From: Anaerolineales bacterium
GTDB lineage: Bacteria > Chloroflexota > Anaerolineae > 4572-78 > J111
NCBI GenBank assembly: GCA_020634935.1
Contig: JACKAT010000038.1
Coordinates: forward strand, 1-50,514
DNA length: 50,514 nucleotides
Direction: 5' to 3'
The notes beneath the pieces are model-generated. The model was not told the origin of the DNA. It saw only the letters and a list, made by a program, of their open reading frames with translations, and ran no database searches. Made by a program: the position numbers and the translations under genes. This document shows, one piece after another, positions 9,584 to 17,840 of this stretch (its first letter is position 1; each line of letters opens with the position of its first letter).

Positions 9584-10104
9584 TAGTTTGTTCCCATTAA
9601 ATCTTCGTTTGAGGTTGCGGCCTCAAATGAAATCTACTACTAAAGGTTCCTTCAACAGGGACTTTAGAGTCGCTGAATCGACGCGCAGCCCCATGCACGC
9701 AAAAATCCTTCCGCCGTGATTATAACATGTTCTGATTTATTGCAAAAAGAGGGAGAGCGCCATTTATTTCCAGGGGAAAGAGCCCCGATAGCCGCTGCAA
9801 GCCGTCAATAGCAAAGATCATAAAAGTAAGCTTACAAGGGTTAGTTTTTTGAACATCGATGCACCTCTCTACGCTAAATGGTTTAAAATAAAAAAGCCGC
9901 GCAACTCGTACTACCACGAGATTTTGACATAAACTTGGGAAAGAAACCCGGTTTTTCAGTGAATTCGATCAATTTTGCGCCAAAAACAGCTTACGCAAGC
10001 GCATGTTTTCAGTCCTGAAGTTAAAAACCGGGTTTCTCAGACCGAAGTCTCGTAGTAGTACTAGACGCGGCTCTAAAAACAGCCACAAATCGGTATTTAT
10101 AGCG
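9584..10104. other. Gene-free stretch with an inverted-repeat element
   Basis: No convincing coding sequence was found. The only notable structure is the inverted repeat at 9904-10063. The promoter of the PP2C/NBR1 gene should lie next to 9584 on the minus strand; its leader has only a weak GGGAAC before the ATG. Confidence 0.5.
9904..10063. repeat. Inverted-repeat element with GAAACCCGG arms
   Basis: The outer arms are ACTCGTACTACCACGAGA (9904-9921) and AGTCTCGTAGTAGTACT (10046-10062). The inner arms are GAAACCCGGTTTTTCAG (9942) and TTAAAAACCGGGTTTCTCAG (10021-10040). The roughly 60-bp centre has no ORF. It looks like a MITE or a long palindromic repeat. Confidence 0.65.
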
Positions 10105-10440
10105 AATAAATCGTTTGCCGGACTCGCCTAATCGGTTTGGGGACTCATTTAATCGATGGCTTGACCCCCATAATCGCCTGCCGGACTCACCTAATCGGTT
10201 TGGAGACTCATATAATCGTTGGCTTGTCTTACATAATCGGTAGCGTGTCTTAGAAAATCATTGGCTTGTCTTATATAATCGTTGGCTTGACTCACATAAT
10301 CCGTTTGAACGCTTATATAATCGTTGGTTTGTCTTATATAATCGGTGGCGCGTCTTAGAAAATCATTGGCTTGTCTTATATAATCGTTGATTTGACTCAT
10401 ATAATTCGTTTGGAGTCTTATAAAATTGACCGGCGGACAG
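10105..10440. repeat. 21-bp minisatellite coding degenerate heptads
   Basis: About sixteen diverged 21-bp units such as ATAATCGTTGGCTTGTCTTA run in tandem. On the minus strand they read as heptads (NDYIRQA, NDFLRRA, TDYIRQT, NDYISVQ, TDYVSQA), and a 105-bp block of five heptads is itself duplicated. The open frame extends 10191-10505 (104 aa from a GTG, no ribosome binding site). Beyond 10191 the heptads continue but contain stops at the tyrosine position. It is either a decayed repeat protein or a repeat that happens to be open; expression is not supported. Confidence 0.65.
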
Positions 10441-10555
10441 GTAAAATTCGTGAATCGACTGGCACAATTTGCCCCACGGTTGGCAGATAGGGCGTGATGC
10501 GACACGAAATTACTTGGATAGTTGTGATCTTCAACTTGCCCGCTGCCTTCTCAGA

Positions 10556-10693
10556 TCAAACCGTAAAAAACCGGAGTAAATCCTCCGCAACAGCAGCGAT
10601 TTCCTCAGCGGGACCCCATCCCGAAAATCCCGGCCGGGGATTAAGTGGGCTTGAACGGCAAACTGCCACATTCGCAGCGCTCCTAAATTCTTT
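10556..10693 (-). pseudogene. Possible C-terminal gene remnant next to a family B repeat
   Basis: The minus-strand frame ends ...RPGFSGWGPAEEIAAVAED then LLRFFTV and a stop at 10556, and reads like a real C-terminus. Its upstream part comes only from the translated palindromic repeat at 10694-10824. No family was recognised. It may be a gene fragment truncated by the repeat, or chance. Confidence 0.25.
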
Positions 10694-10824
10694 GTAACGG
10701 CTCAAGCATGTCATTTCGAGGCGCTTTTTGCCGAGAAATCCCCCGGATGGTCGGCTGCCAACGACGATTTGGGGGATTTCTCGCGCCTTCGTCGCTCGAA
10801 ATGACACGATGGCTGAGTCATTAC
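10694..10824. repeat. Family B palindromic repeat, copy 1
   Basis: The element starts GTAACGGCTCAAGCATGTCA and ends ATGACACGATGGCTGAGTCA plus TTAC. Inner arms are TTTCGAGGCGCTTTTTGCCG and GAGAAATCCCCC against GGGGGATTTCTCGCGCCTTC and GTCGCTCGAAATGAC. Other copies are at 33572-33701, 34861-34991 and 36271-36401. It abuts the stop of the broken alcohol dehydrogenase. Confidence 0.8.
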
Positions 10825-10831
10825 AACTCTT

Positions 10832-11129
10832 TTAAGTTTGGGTAAAATCAAGTACGACGTGCAGGGTTTCGGCCGGGGTTTGGACAATGGGATCAAACGC
10901 TTCCACGGCCCGGTCGAAGGGAATGGTATGGGTGATCAGCGCGATCGGCATCCCAACGCTTATTGAGATGAGGGCTACTGCCGTAATAGGCCGTCATTTC
11001 GGTGCCGGCGCTGATGCCGGAGTAGAGCGTTTGCAGCCGGACTTCTTTTGAACCTAAGGGACGGGCGTCGTAGGTTTCAATCGCCGGTTGTTGGGGGGCA
11101 GATAAGACAAGGTGTCGGACCATCTTCAT
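10832..11129 (-). pseudogene. Zinc-type alcohol dehydrogenase pseudogene with large internal deletion and frameshift
   Basis: The minus-strand start at 11129 gives the N-terminus of a medium-chain zinc dehydrogenase: RHLVLSAPQQPAIETYDARP, then LYSGISAGTEMTAYYG. Near 10965 it passes, in another frame, directly into a typical C-terminus, ALITHTIPFDRAVEAFDPIV then QTPAETLHVVLDFTQT and a stop at 10832. About 95 residues remain of a family usually some 340 aa long, so the zinc- and NAD-binding middle is gone. The start overlaps the stop of the upstream dehydrogenase gene by ATGA, so the two were once translationally coupled. A family B repeat sits just beyond the stop. Confidence 0.85.
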
Positions 11130-11983
11130 TGTCTTAAAAATTTGTAAATCGCACAGAAATCCTCGTCGCCCAGCCCCTTCTGATCGGCCAGGCGGTAGAG
11201 TTCCTTGGTCGCGTTAGCCACCGGCATGGCCGCGCCGGCTTCATAAGCCGCGACGGCGGCCAGGTGCATATCCTTTTGCATCCAGCGTAGGGGGAACTGC
11301 GCCTCGTAATCGTCCTGCTCGATTTTCGGACGCTTGCCGGCCAAAAAAGGCGCGGCCACCGCGCTGCCCACCACCGTGTTCAGCAAGATCTCCTGCGATA
11401 GCCCCAGCGCTTGCCCCAACGCCATACTTTCGGCAAAGACGACCATCGACGCGCCCAACATGGCGTTGACGACCACCTTGAGCGCAACGCCCATGCCGTG
11501 ACCGCCAACATGAGCAACCCTTTGGCCCATCAGTTTAAAATAGGGATCGGCCTCGGCCACATCACTCGCCTCACCACCGGCGATGAAAACTAGCTCGGCG
11601 TTTTGGGCTTGCGGCTTGGTGCCGGCCACCGGGGCATCTACATGGCGGATGCCTCGCGCCTGCGCCGCCGCCGCCATGTCGCGGGCAAAGCTGGGGTTGA
11701 CCGTACTGCAATCGATCCACAGCTTACCCGGCGGCAGATGATCGAGAAACCCGTCCGGGCCGAGCGCTATCGCCGCGACCGCTTCCGGGTGGGCCAGCAT
11801 CGTAAACACGATATCGACCGCCGCCATATCGCTCAGGTTCTCGGCCCAGACCGCGCCCTGCTCCAGCAGCGATGTCGCTTTGTCCTTGGTGCGGTTGTGG
11901 ATGACGAGTTCCACGCCGCCTTGCAACAGATTAGCCGCCATCCGGCTGCCCATAATGCCCAGGCCGATAAATCCGATTTTCAT
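11126..11983 (-). CDS. NAD(P)-dependent beta-hydroxyacid dehydrogenase (3-hydroxyisobutyrate dehydrogenase family)
   Basis: This 285-aa cytosolic oxidoreductase has the N-terminal Rossmann motif GFIGLGIMGSRMAANL (4-19), the substrate-binding DAPVAGTKPQAQNAEL at 116-131 and the catalytic lysine K169 in GMGVALKVVVNAML, followed by the all-helical C-terminal domain. HNRTKDK after the second strand suggests NADP preference, as in glyoxylate/succinic-semialdehyde reductases, but the substrate cannot be fixed by reading. AAAAGGAG precedes the ATG. Its stop overlaps the start of the broken alcohol dehydrogenase by four bases, so it was probably the first gene of a two-gene catabolic operon. Confidence 0.9.
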   Translation of the reverse strand: MKIGFIGLGIMGSRMAANLLQGGVELVIHNRTKDKATSLLEQGAVWAENLSDMAAVDIVFTMLAHPEAVAAIALGPDGFLDHLPPGKLWIDCSTVNPSFARDMAAAAQARGIRHVDAPVAGTKPQAQNAELVFIAGGEASDVAEADPYFKLMGQRVAHVGGHGMGVALKVVVNAMLGASMVVFAESMALGQALGLSQEILLNTVVGSAVAAPFLAGKRPKIEQDDYEAQFPLRWMQKDMHLAAVAAYEAGAAMPVANATKELYRLADQKGLGDEDFCAIYKFLRQ

Positions 11984-12532
11984 TTTGATTCTCCTTTTGG
12001 GGTTGGTGGATGGATGGTTAGTTGGTTAGTTAGATTTTGATCCGTTATTAGCAGTTTGGCAAATGAACCTATGGTCCATCCAATTTACAAACAATAACGG
12101 ATTATCACCAAAATCACCTTATCAAATGTTAAGTAGTTTTCAACTCTAAGTTGTTACATTAATTTAGACAGAATTAACAGGATTAATATGATTTTTCCTT
12201 ATTTTAATCTTGGAAATCCTGTAAATCCTGTCTATTCATCCTGGTCTCAAACTCACAAGTTAGTTATGAAAATTACTTAATTGGCTAGGCTGCGATAATA
12301 CCGCAGTTGTGCAGTGGTATCAAATCTCACAGGAAACAGACGCCAGCTGGTTCTATCTGGGTCCAGATTGGCCAACTTCTGCCCAGAAACTGCTTATAAA
12401 TTAACCAGCGAAGCGACACAAGTTCGTTTAAAGTAGCTTGCGGATGACCAGCAGTGTAACTATCTATAACCGATCACTTCCTACCCGAGGAATTTCTACG
12501 CCTTAAATGCCCTTTATTTTGAAAAGAGAAGG
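11984..12532. other. Intergenic region with inverted repeat and a possible coding remnant
   Basis: It contains a GGTTGGTGGATGGATGGTTA-type low-complexity run (12000-12032) and an inverted repeat at 12130-12279. At about 12286-12403 there is an open plus-strand stretch reading CDNTAVVQWYQISQETDASW then FYLGPDWPTSAQKLLIN and a stop, without any start. The last may be a fragment of a lost extracellular protein. No other gene is seen. Confidence 0.4.
12130..12279. repeat. 150-bp inverted-repeat element
   Basis: The left arm is TAAGTAGTTTTCAACTCTAA and the right arm, on the other strand, is TAAGTAATTTTCATAACTAA. Inner arms are AGACAGAATTAACAGGATTA and AATCCTGTAAATCCTGTCT. There is no ORF inside. 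It resembles a MITE. Confidence 0.6.
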
Positions 12533-14323
12533 ATGATGTCACCTATCAAAATATGTATACAAATCATCTTGCTTGTGCTCTCGATTATTGTTCCTGGGGC
12601 CAAGGCGTTGGCCCAGGAACCGGTGTCCCAATCAACTTCCCCAGAACTGGTTTTCAATGAACAGCAAACCGTCTATCTAACCAACCTCAAGCGAGCCGAA
12701 CATGGTTTGCCACCCCTACGGTGGAACTATCAGCTAACCGAGGCGGCCCGATGGTTCGCCTGGGATTCGGTCGAAAATCGGCCAGGGGGCTATTGCGGCC
12801 ACCAGGATACAAACGGACAATACCCTATCGATCGAGCGTCTTTATTCGGCTACTATGGCTTGGCCGGAGCGGAGAATGCTTATTGCGGCTACGTTATGCC
12901 CCAACAGGCTGTAGACGGATGGTACGCTTCAGAAGGCCATCGGCAAAACATGCTCGATCCTCATCATCGAGAAATTGGATTAGGCTACTACCAACGGACA
13001 AGCGATGGTCGCGGCTATGTGGTGCAGATGTTTGGACGCGACGCCGCTTATCCGCCGGTTATCATCAACCAGGAAGCCATCTCAACGACGAACCAAGCAG
13101 TGAACCTCTATATCTATGGCAGCGACGATGGCGATAAAATGACCGGGCTGGGATCGCCAACCGAGATGATAATTTCCAACCGACCTTGTTTCGACAATGC
13201 TTTATGGGAAGTTTACCAAACCCAACGTTCTTGGAATTTGGAGGCTGGACAGGGCTGGCGATCCGTCTATGTCAAAACACGAGACGCCAGTGGTCGCTCC
13301 ACTCTGGTCTCGGATACTATTTATCTTGGCTCCAATCTATCTAATCAGGCCTTGAGTTTAGACCAGGCCGCCACCCGCACGGATAGTGTCAGGCTTTACG
13401 ATCTCGACAGTAACCTACCGTTTATGCAATTCAGTTTAGGTTGGCTGATTGAAATGGAAAAAGGGACACTGTGGTGGGGCAGCGGCGAAGTCGTTGCCGA
13501 CGCCGACGCTTCAGCAGGGCAGGCTTTCCGTCTGCGCCCCGGTAATGGCGACACATTTCTATGGGCCACCCCCACCGATTATCCTCGCGATGTCGATAGC
13601 CAGGCTTACTTCCGGCTCAAAGTCACCGATAACGCCAGCTCGGCCTTAGCTGGGCGTATTTCGGTTGAAACCAATGGAACGGAGCGCGATGTCCTGGAGC
13701 TAAAAGGCACCGACTTTGCCGCACCAAATGTTTATCAGGAATTTCCGCTTGATTTTATCCAGGCTGATGACCCAAACAATCCGTTTCTCAAGCTGCAAAT
13801 CAGCCGATTAGGCAGCGCCACGGTCTATGTCGATCGCGTCACCGCATTCACTGCCCCGGAAGCATTCCAAGGCGGCAAAATTTGGACTGTGCCTGGCCAA
13901 AACTATCGTGGACGAACAGTCTGGGTGCGTTACACCGATAACAACGGCACATTTTCCCCTATTACCGAAGTGGACAGCCTGATCGCCGACCTTCATCTGT
14001 CAAAAACAGCCCTAAATTTTCTTGGCGATGGAGATCGAGTAATACCAGACAGCCAAACCATTCAGGCCATAGTAAGTCCCGGCTGCGACCAACCCTCAAA
14101 TTTATCGGCAAACAGCAACGCCTCCTGGCTTGAGGTATTGCCGCAGTGGCCCGAGCTGCAAATCCGAGTCGATCCGGCCGGTTTATCGAACGGAACATAT
14201 CAAGGCACAGTTACGATTGATGCCGGACCCGGCATCAAAAATAGTCCGCAATTTCTACAGGTAACCTATACCCAAACGGACGATATTAAACAAACTTTTA
14301 TCCCCCTTCTTTTGCGCCCATAA
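12533..14323 (+). CDS. Secreted CAP/SCP-domain protein
   Basis: A 596-aa exported protein. Residues 1-27 form a signal peptide (hydrophobic IILLVLSIIVPGAKALA). The CAP domain spans about 44-170: YLTNLKRAEHGLPPLRWN, CGH at 88-90, GAEN at 112-115 and GHRQNML at 135-141, which hold the His/Glu residues of the CAP cavity. The remaining 420 residues contain a beta-rich region with ETNGTERDVLELKG and a C-terminal LHLSKTALNFLGDGDRVIPD then PQFLQVTYT segment resembling repeats of the BACON/viral-Ig type. The role is unknown; CAP proteins can bind lipids or act on the envelope. Two adjacent ATGs (12533, 12536) follow AGAGAAGG, and either may be used. No neighbour shares the strand closely, so it is likely a single-gene unit. 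Confidence 0.85.
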   Translation: MMSPIKICIQIILLVLSIIVPGAKALAQEPVSQSTSPELVFNEQQTVYLTNLKRAEHGLPPLRWNYQLTEAARWFAWDSVENRPGGYCGHQDTNGQYPIDRASLFGYYGLAGAENAYCGYVMPQQAVDGWYASEGHRQNMLDPHHREIGLGYYQRTSDGRGYVVQMFGRDAAYPPVIINQEAISTTNQAVNLYIYGSDDGDKMTGLGSPTEMIISNRPCFDNALWEVYQTQRSWNLEAGQGWRSVYVKTRDASGRSTLVSDTIYLGSNLSNQALSLDQAATRTDSVRLYDLDSNLPFMQFSLGWLIEMEKGTLWWGSGEVVADADASAGQAFRLRPGNGDTFLWATPTDYPRDVDSQAYFRLKVTDNASSALAGRISVETNGTERDVLELKGTDFAAPNVYQEFPLDFIQADDPNNPFLKLQISRLGSATVYVDRVTAFTAPEAFQGGKIWTVPGQNYRGRTVWVRYTDNNGTFSPITEVDSLIADLHLSKTALNFLGDGDRVIPDSQTIQAIVSPGCDQPSNLSANSNASWLEVLPQWPELQIRVDPAGLSNGTYQGTVTIDAGPGIKNSPQFLQVTYTQTDDIKQTFIPLLLRP

Positions 14324-14411
14324 AACAAGGCCGGCTTACTGTACAATACCAACCGATCCAGGTAAAAACGTTTAAAGAGCACGAATTCCTATACTCAGTA
14401 CGTCCAAATTC

Positions 14412-14460
14412 TGGAGCGACAAAGCTCTGCTTTATCTGTCAAAGTAAACTTTGACGCTCC
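14412..14460. repeat. Family C palindromic repeat, copy 1
   Basis: GGAGCGACAAAGCTCTGC is followed by GTCAAAGTAAACTTTGACGC and TCC. The element lies between the convergent CAP and cysE genes and could fold as a terminator-like hairpin for both. Confidence 0.7.
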
Positions 14461-14495
14461 TTGCCTGGACAATATTGGATCTACTGATACTGACT

Positions 14496-15218
14496 CTACT
14501 TCTCTACCTCGGATTTTTCCTTCTGATTAGCACAGTGTTTCTCTAACTCTTCCACCCGAGCGATGAGCGCCTCCAGCAGGTCGGGCAGTTGGCCGTGCTC
14601 CAGGTCCGGTTTGTAGCCCTCTTGGGGGACGCCTTCGCGCTTGATGACCTTGCCGGGAATACCCACCACCACCGAGTTGGGCGGCACCTCTTTGATGACC
14701 ACGGCGTTCGCGCCAATGCGGCTGTTCCGGCCGACGACAATCGGACCGAGTATTTTGGCCCCGGCCCCAACAACAACGCCATCCTCGATAGTGGGATGGC
14801 GCTTGACTTTCTCTCCACTGGTGCCGCCGAGCGTGACGCCGTGGTACAGGGTGACGTTTTCGCCCACTTCTGCGGTTTCGCCGATAACAACGCCCATGCC
14901 GTGGTCGATGAAAAAACCCCGGCCAATGACCGCACCGGGGTGAATTTCGATGCCCGTGAGCCAGCGCGTTAGCTGCGACAGGCAACGGGCCAGAAATTTA
15001 GCGTCTCTGGCCCACAGCCAATGCGTCAAACGATGGCTCCAGATGGCGTGTAGGCCGGGATACGATAACACCACCTCCGGCACGCTGCGAGCAGCCGGGT
15101 CGCGATTAAAAACAGCCTCAATATCACGGCGCAGCGTCTCAAATATCCCTGTTTTCCCCTCCGGCAGCGTGAATGCCAGGCCGGGGCCTGCTTCTTCCGA
15201 GCGAGATTGGGTTTTCAT
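14496..15218 (-). CDS. cysE: Serine O-acetyltransferase
   Basis: It acetylates L-serine with acetyl-CoA, the first step of cysteine synthesis. The 240-aa protein has the short N-terminal helical domain of the EpsC/CysE type (FETLRRDIEAVFNRDPAARS) and a left-handed beta-helix of hexapeptide repeats from about 90 (IHPGAVIGRGFFIDHGMGVV, TAEVGENVTLYHGVTLGGT). The catalytic Asp-His pair is in DHGMG (105-109), and His141 in KRHPT is the second active-site histidine. The charged C-terminal tail (LIARVEELEKHCANQKEKSE) differs from the classical tail that docks into cysteine synthase. It lies 20 bp downstream of cysK on the same strand, so the two form an operon whose products may form the cysteine synthase complex. 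Confidence 0.95.
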   Translation of the reverse strand: MKTQSRSEEAGPGLAFTLPEGKTGIFETLRRDIEAVFNRDPAARSVPEVVLSYPGLHAIWSHRLTHWLWARDAKFLARCLSQLTRWLTGIEIHPGAVIGRGFFIDHGMGVVIGETAEVGENVTLYHGVTLGGTSGEKVKRHPTIEDGVVVGAGAKILGPIVVGRNSRIGANAVVIKEVPPNSVVVGIPGKVIKREGVPQEGYKPDLEHGQLPDLLEALIARVEELEKHCANQKEKSEVEK

Positions 15219-15238
15219 GGTTTAAATGCCCGGTTCAG

Positions 15239-16171
15239 TTAATCGGCCAAGTTGGCATACAGCGGCGTGCTGAGGTAACGCTCGCCAAAAGAGGGGATGA
15301 TCGTCACCAGCAGTTTGCCCTCATTTTCCGGCCGGCGAGCCACTTGCAGCGCCGCCCACACCGCCGCACCCGATGAAATCCCCACCAGCAGCCCTTCCCG
15401 GCTGGCCATCTGGCGAGCCGTATCAAAAGCATCTTCCGCTTCCACCCGCACCACTTCATCATAGATCTCGGTGTTGAGCACCTTCGGAATAAAGCCAGCG
15501 CCGATACCCTGAATGGGGTGCGGCCCTTTCTCGCCGCCGGACAGTACCGGCGACCCAGCCGGCTCGACCGCAACCACTTTTACGCTTGGTTTTTTGCTTT
15601 TAAGCACCTCGCCTGTACCGGTAATGGTCCCACCGGTGCCGATACCGGAAACCAAAATATCGACCTGACCGTCGGTATCGCGCCAAATCTCCTCGGCGGT
15701 GGTGCGGCGATGGATTTCGGGGTTGGCCGGGTTTTCAAACTGCTGGGGAATAAGATAGCGCGAGTCGGCGGCGGCCATCTCCTGCGCCTTTTGGATAGCG
15801 CCGTTCATCCCCAGCGAGCCGGGGGTCAGAATCAGTTCGGCGCCAAAGGCCCGCAGCAGCATCCGCCGCTCTTTGCTCATCGTATCGGGCATGATTAGGG
15901 TGCAGCGGTAGCCGCGAGCCGCGCACACAAAGGCCAGCGCGATGCCGGTATTGCCACTGGTCGGCTCCAAAATGATAGTATCCGACTTGATCAGTCCCGC
16001 TTCCTCGGCGGCATTGATCATCGCCACACCGATGCGATCTTTAACGCTGTGGGCCGGATTTTGATACTCCAACTTAACCACCACATCGGCCAGACACCCT
16101 TCGCTCAGCCGTTGCAAGCGCACCAACGGCGTGTTACCAATCAGCTCGGTTACATCATTTGCAATTTTCAT
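15239..16171 (-). CDS. cysK: Cysteine synthase A (O-acetylserine sulfhydrylase)
   Basis: A PLP enzyme that converts O-acetylserine and sulfide to cysteine. The 310-aa protein has the family landmarks in order: IGNTPLVRLQ (11-20), the PLP lysine K44 in NPAHSVKDRIG, TSGNTGIALA, the phosphate-binding GIGTGGTITGTG and the C-terminal SSGAAVWAAL serine region. Length and motifs fit CysK rather than cystathionine beta-synthase, as there is no CBS or haem domain. It is the first gene of the cysK-cysE operon. Upstream of the start no T-box or S-box structure was recognised. Confidence 0.95.
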   Translation of the reverse strand: MKIANDVTELIGNTPLVRLQRLSEGCLADVVVKLEYQNPAHSVKDRIGVAMINAAEEAGLIKSDTIILEPTSGNTGIALAFVCAARGYRCTLIMPDTMSKERRMLLRAFGAELILTPGSLGMNGAIQKAQEMAAADSRYLIPQQFENPANPEIHRRTTAEEIWRDTDGQVDILVSGIGTGGTITGTGEVLKSKKPSVKVVAVEPAGSPVLSGGEKGPHPIQGIGAGFIPKVLNTEIYDEVVRVEAEDAFDTARQMASREGLLVGISSGAAVWAALQVARRPENEGKLLVTIIPSFGERYLSTPLYANLAD

Positions 16172-16628
16172 GAGATTTTTCCTCGCTCGTACTATTAATG
16201 GTTTGGATTTTAGATGACAGTCACGGGGGCTGTATTATCCTTCGCGCCTCATTGGGCTGATCGGGTCTTGGGCTCGGCGACCGCATTCAATTAGCGTAGC
16301 ACTAAGGTCAAGCAAAGTCAAAAACTTTTTTCTATCCCTTGATCTAAAATCAAGTTCTTGTCCTTTCTGCTGTCTCTTCATTGTCCCATTCAGTAAATAT
16401 TTATCGAAAAAATGTGGGACAGTTCTTGCAATTTGAATATTTTTTATTACAATGAGAATACTCCAACTTTTGCGAAACACCTTTATTTCCTACCTAAAAT
16501 TGCCCAATAGAATCATAATTTTTACAAATATCACCCATATTTTGCCCCGTTTTTAATCAAGAACCAGGTTTTCGTAATTATTTGTGGGACCAAGTCAAGT
16601 TATTCAAATGACAATTTAGGGGACATAA
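16172..16628. other. AT-rich divergent intergenic region between cysK and fic
   Basis: It is clearly more AT-rich than its flanks and should hold the promoters of both divergent genes. GTGGGAC occurs twice (about 16413 and 16583). No gene, repeat family or strong sigma-70 pair was recognised. Confidence 0.4.
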
Positions 16629-17792
16629 ATGAGGACATATCAAGAGACACATCCTTGGATAACATTTCAGGTGGACCTCCGAGAAGCTTCTTATAAACTC
16701 TGGATGCTGATTGGTGAAGCGCAGTCCAAATGTGACCATGTGGCTGGTGTACCGCTATTGCCCAGTGTGGCAGAATCCTTGCACCAAGTATTTTTAGCCA
16801 AAGGTGTTTTGGCAACAACCGCTATCGAAGGCAACACCTTAACGGAAGAAGAAGTTCTGCGTCGCCTTGAAGGCAAACTTGATCTGCCACCGTCGAAACA
16901 GTATTTGGGACAAGAAATAGATAATATAGTGGAAGCGTGCAATCTTATTGCCAATCAAATCTTTACTGACGAATCTATAGAACTAAGGGTGGATGATATT
17001 AAAGAGTATAATCGATTGGTGCTTAAGAATTTGCCATTAAATGAAGATGTAGTTCCTGGTGAATTTCGAAAACATTCAGTTTTGGTTGGGCGTTACCGAG
17101 GGGCACCGGCAGAAGATTGTGAATACTTACTTCAAAAGTTTTGTGAATGGTTAAATAATGAATTTGATAGGCCAGGAGCAGAAAAAGTTGCTTTTGGTAT
17201 TCTCAAAGCCATTGTAGCGCATATTTACATTGCTCGGATACACCCATTTGGTGATGGCAATGGACGAACGGCCCGACTGATAGAGTTCAAAATACTGCTC
17301 TCTGTAGGTGTACCCACAACCGCAGCTCATTTACTCAGTAACCACTACAATTTAACCCGTAGCGAGTATTATCGACAACTCGATCAGGCCCACAGATCTG
17401 GAGGGTATATTTTACAGTTCATTGAATATGCATTGCAGGGCTTTATTGATGGTCTAAAAGAACAAATAAAAACGATTAAACAACAACAATTACAAGTACA
17501 TTGGATAAATTATATCCATGATAGATTTAGGGACGAAGATAGCCTGGCCAATATCAGACGTAGACGATTAGTGATCGATTTATCTGAGCAGGTGAAACCG
17601 GTTCCTACCTCTAAATTACGTCATATCTCCCCAAGAATTGCGGAAACCTATGCTGGTAAAACTGATAAGACTATGATTCGCGATATAAACCACCTAATTG
17701 CTATGGGCCTCGTTGAAAGAACTAGAGGGGGTGTGCGGGCAAAACCAGAAATAATGTTAGCATTTTTGCCGCGAATCCGTCCTTCAGACTGA
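16629..17792 (+). CDS. Fic-domain protein with built-in inhibitory helix
   Basis: Fic enzymes transfer AMP (or other phosphate-containing groups) from nucleotides to hydroxyl groups of target proteins. This 387-aa protein has the full active-site motif HPFGDGNGRTAR (His205 catalytic) and an N-terminal inhibitory motif (S/T)xxxE(G/N) at 63-68 (TTAIEGN), so it belongs to the self-inhibited class II. The layout is N-terminal helical Fic_N domain, Fic core (about 110-250) and a C-terminal winged-helix-like part (about 300-385, ending in GLVERTRGGVRAKPEIMLAF) typical of stand-alone Fic proteins. There is no separate antitoxin gene beside it. Codon use is AT-richer than its neighbours, suggesting later acquisition. 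The start follows AGGGGAC. Confidence 0.93.
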   Translation: MRTYQETHPWITFQVDLREASYKLWMLIGEAQSKCDHVAGVPLLPSVAESLHQVFLAKGVLATTAIEGNTLTEEEVLRRLEGKLDLPPSKQYLGQEIDNIVEACNLIANQIFTDESIELRVDDIKEYNRLVLKNLPLNEDVVPGEFRKHSVLVGRYRGAPAEDCEYLLQKFCEWLNNEFDRPGAEKVAFGILKAIVAHIYIARIHPFGDGNGRTARLIEFKILLSVGVPTTAAHLLSNHYNLTRSEYYRQLDQAHRSGGYILQFIEYALQGFIDGLKEQIKTIKQQQLQVHWINYIHDRFRDEDSLANIRRRRLVIDLSEQVKPVPTSKLRHISPRIAETYAGKTDKTMIRDINHLIAMGLVERTRGGVRAKPEIMLAFLPRIRPSD

Positions 17793-17840
17793 AGATAGCA
17801 AATGTTAGCAGTTATTCTCCACCACCCCTAAATCCGCAAA

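Noticed and set aside
9720..9917. 65-aa minus-strand frame
   Set aside because: It has no ribosome site, no recognisable family, and runs into an inverted repeat.
10556..10807. Protein beginning MSFRATKAREIPQ
   Set aside because: The first part is translated family B repeat; only the tail might be a remnant, and it is listed with low confidence.
16235..16480. 81-aa minus-strand frame in the cysK-fic gap
   Set aside because: Basic, low-complexity composition with no start signal; it lies in the region expected to carry promoters.
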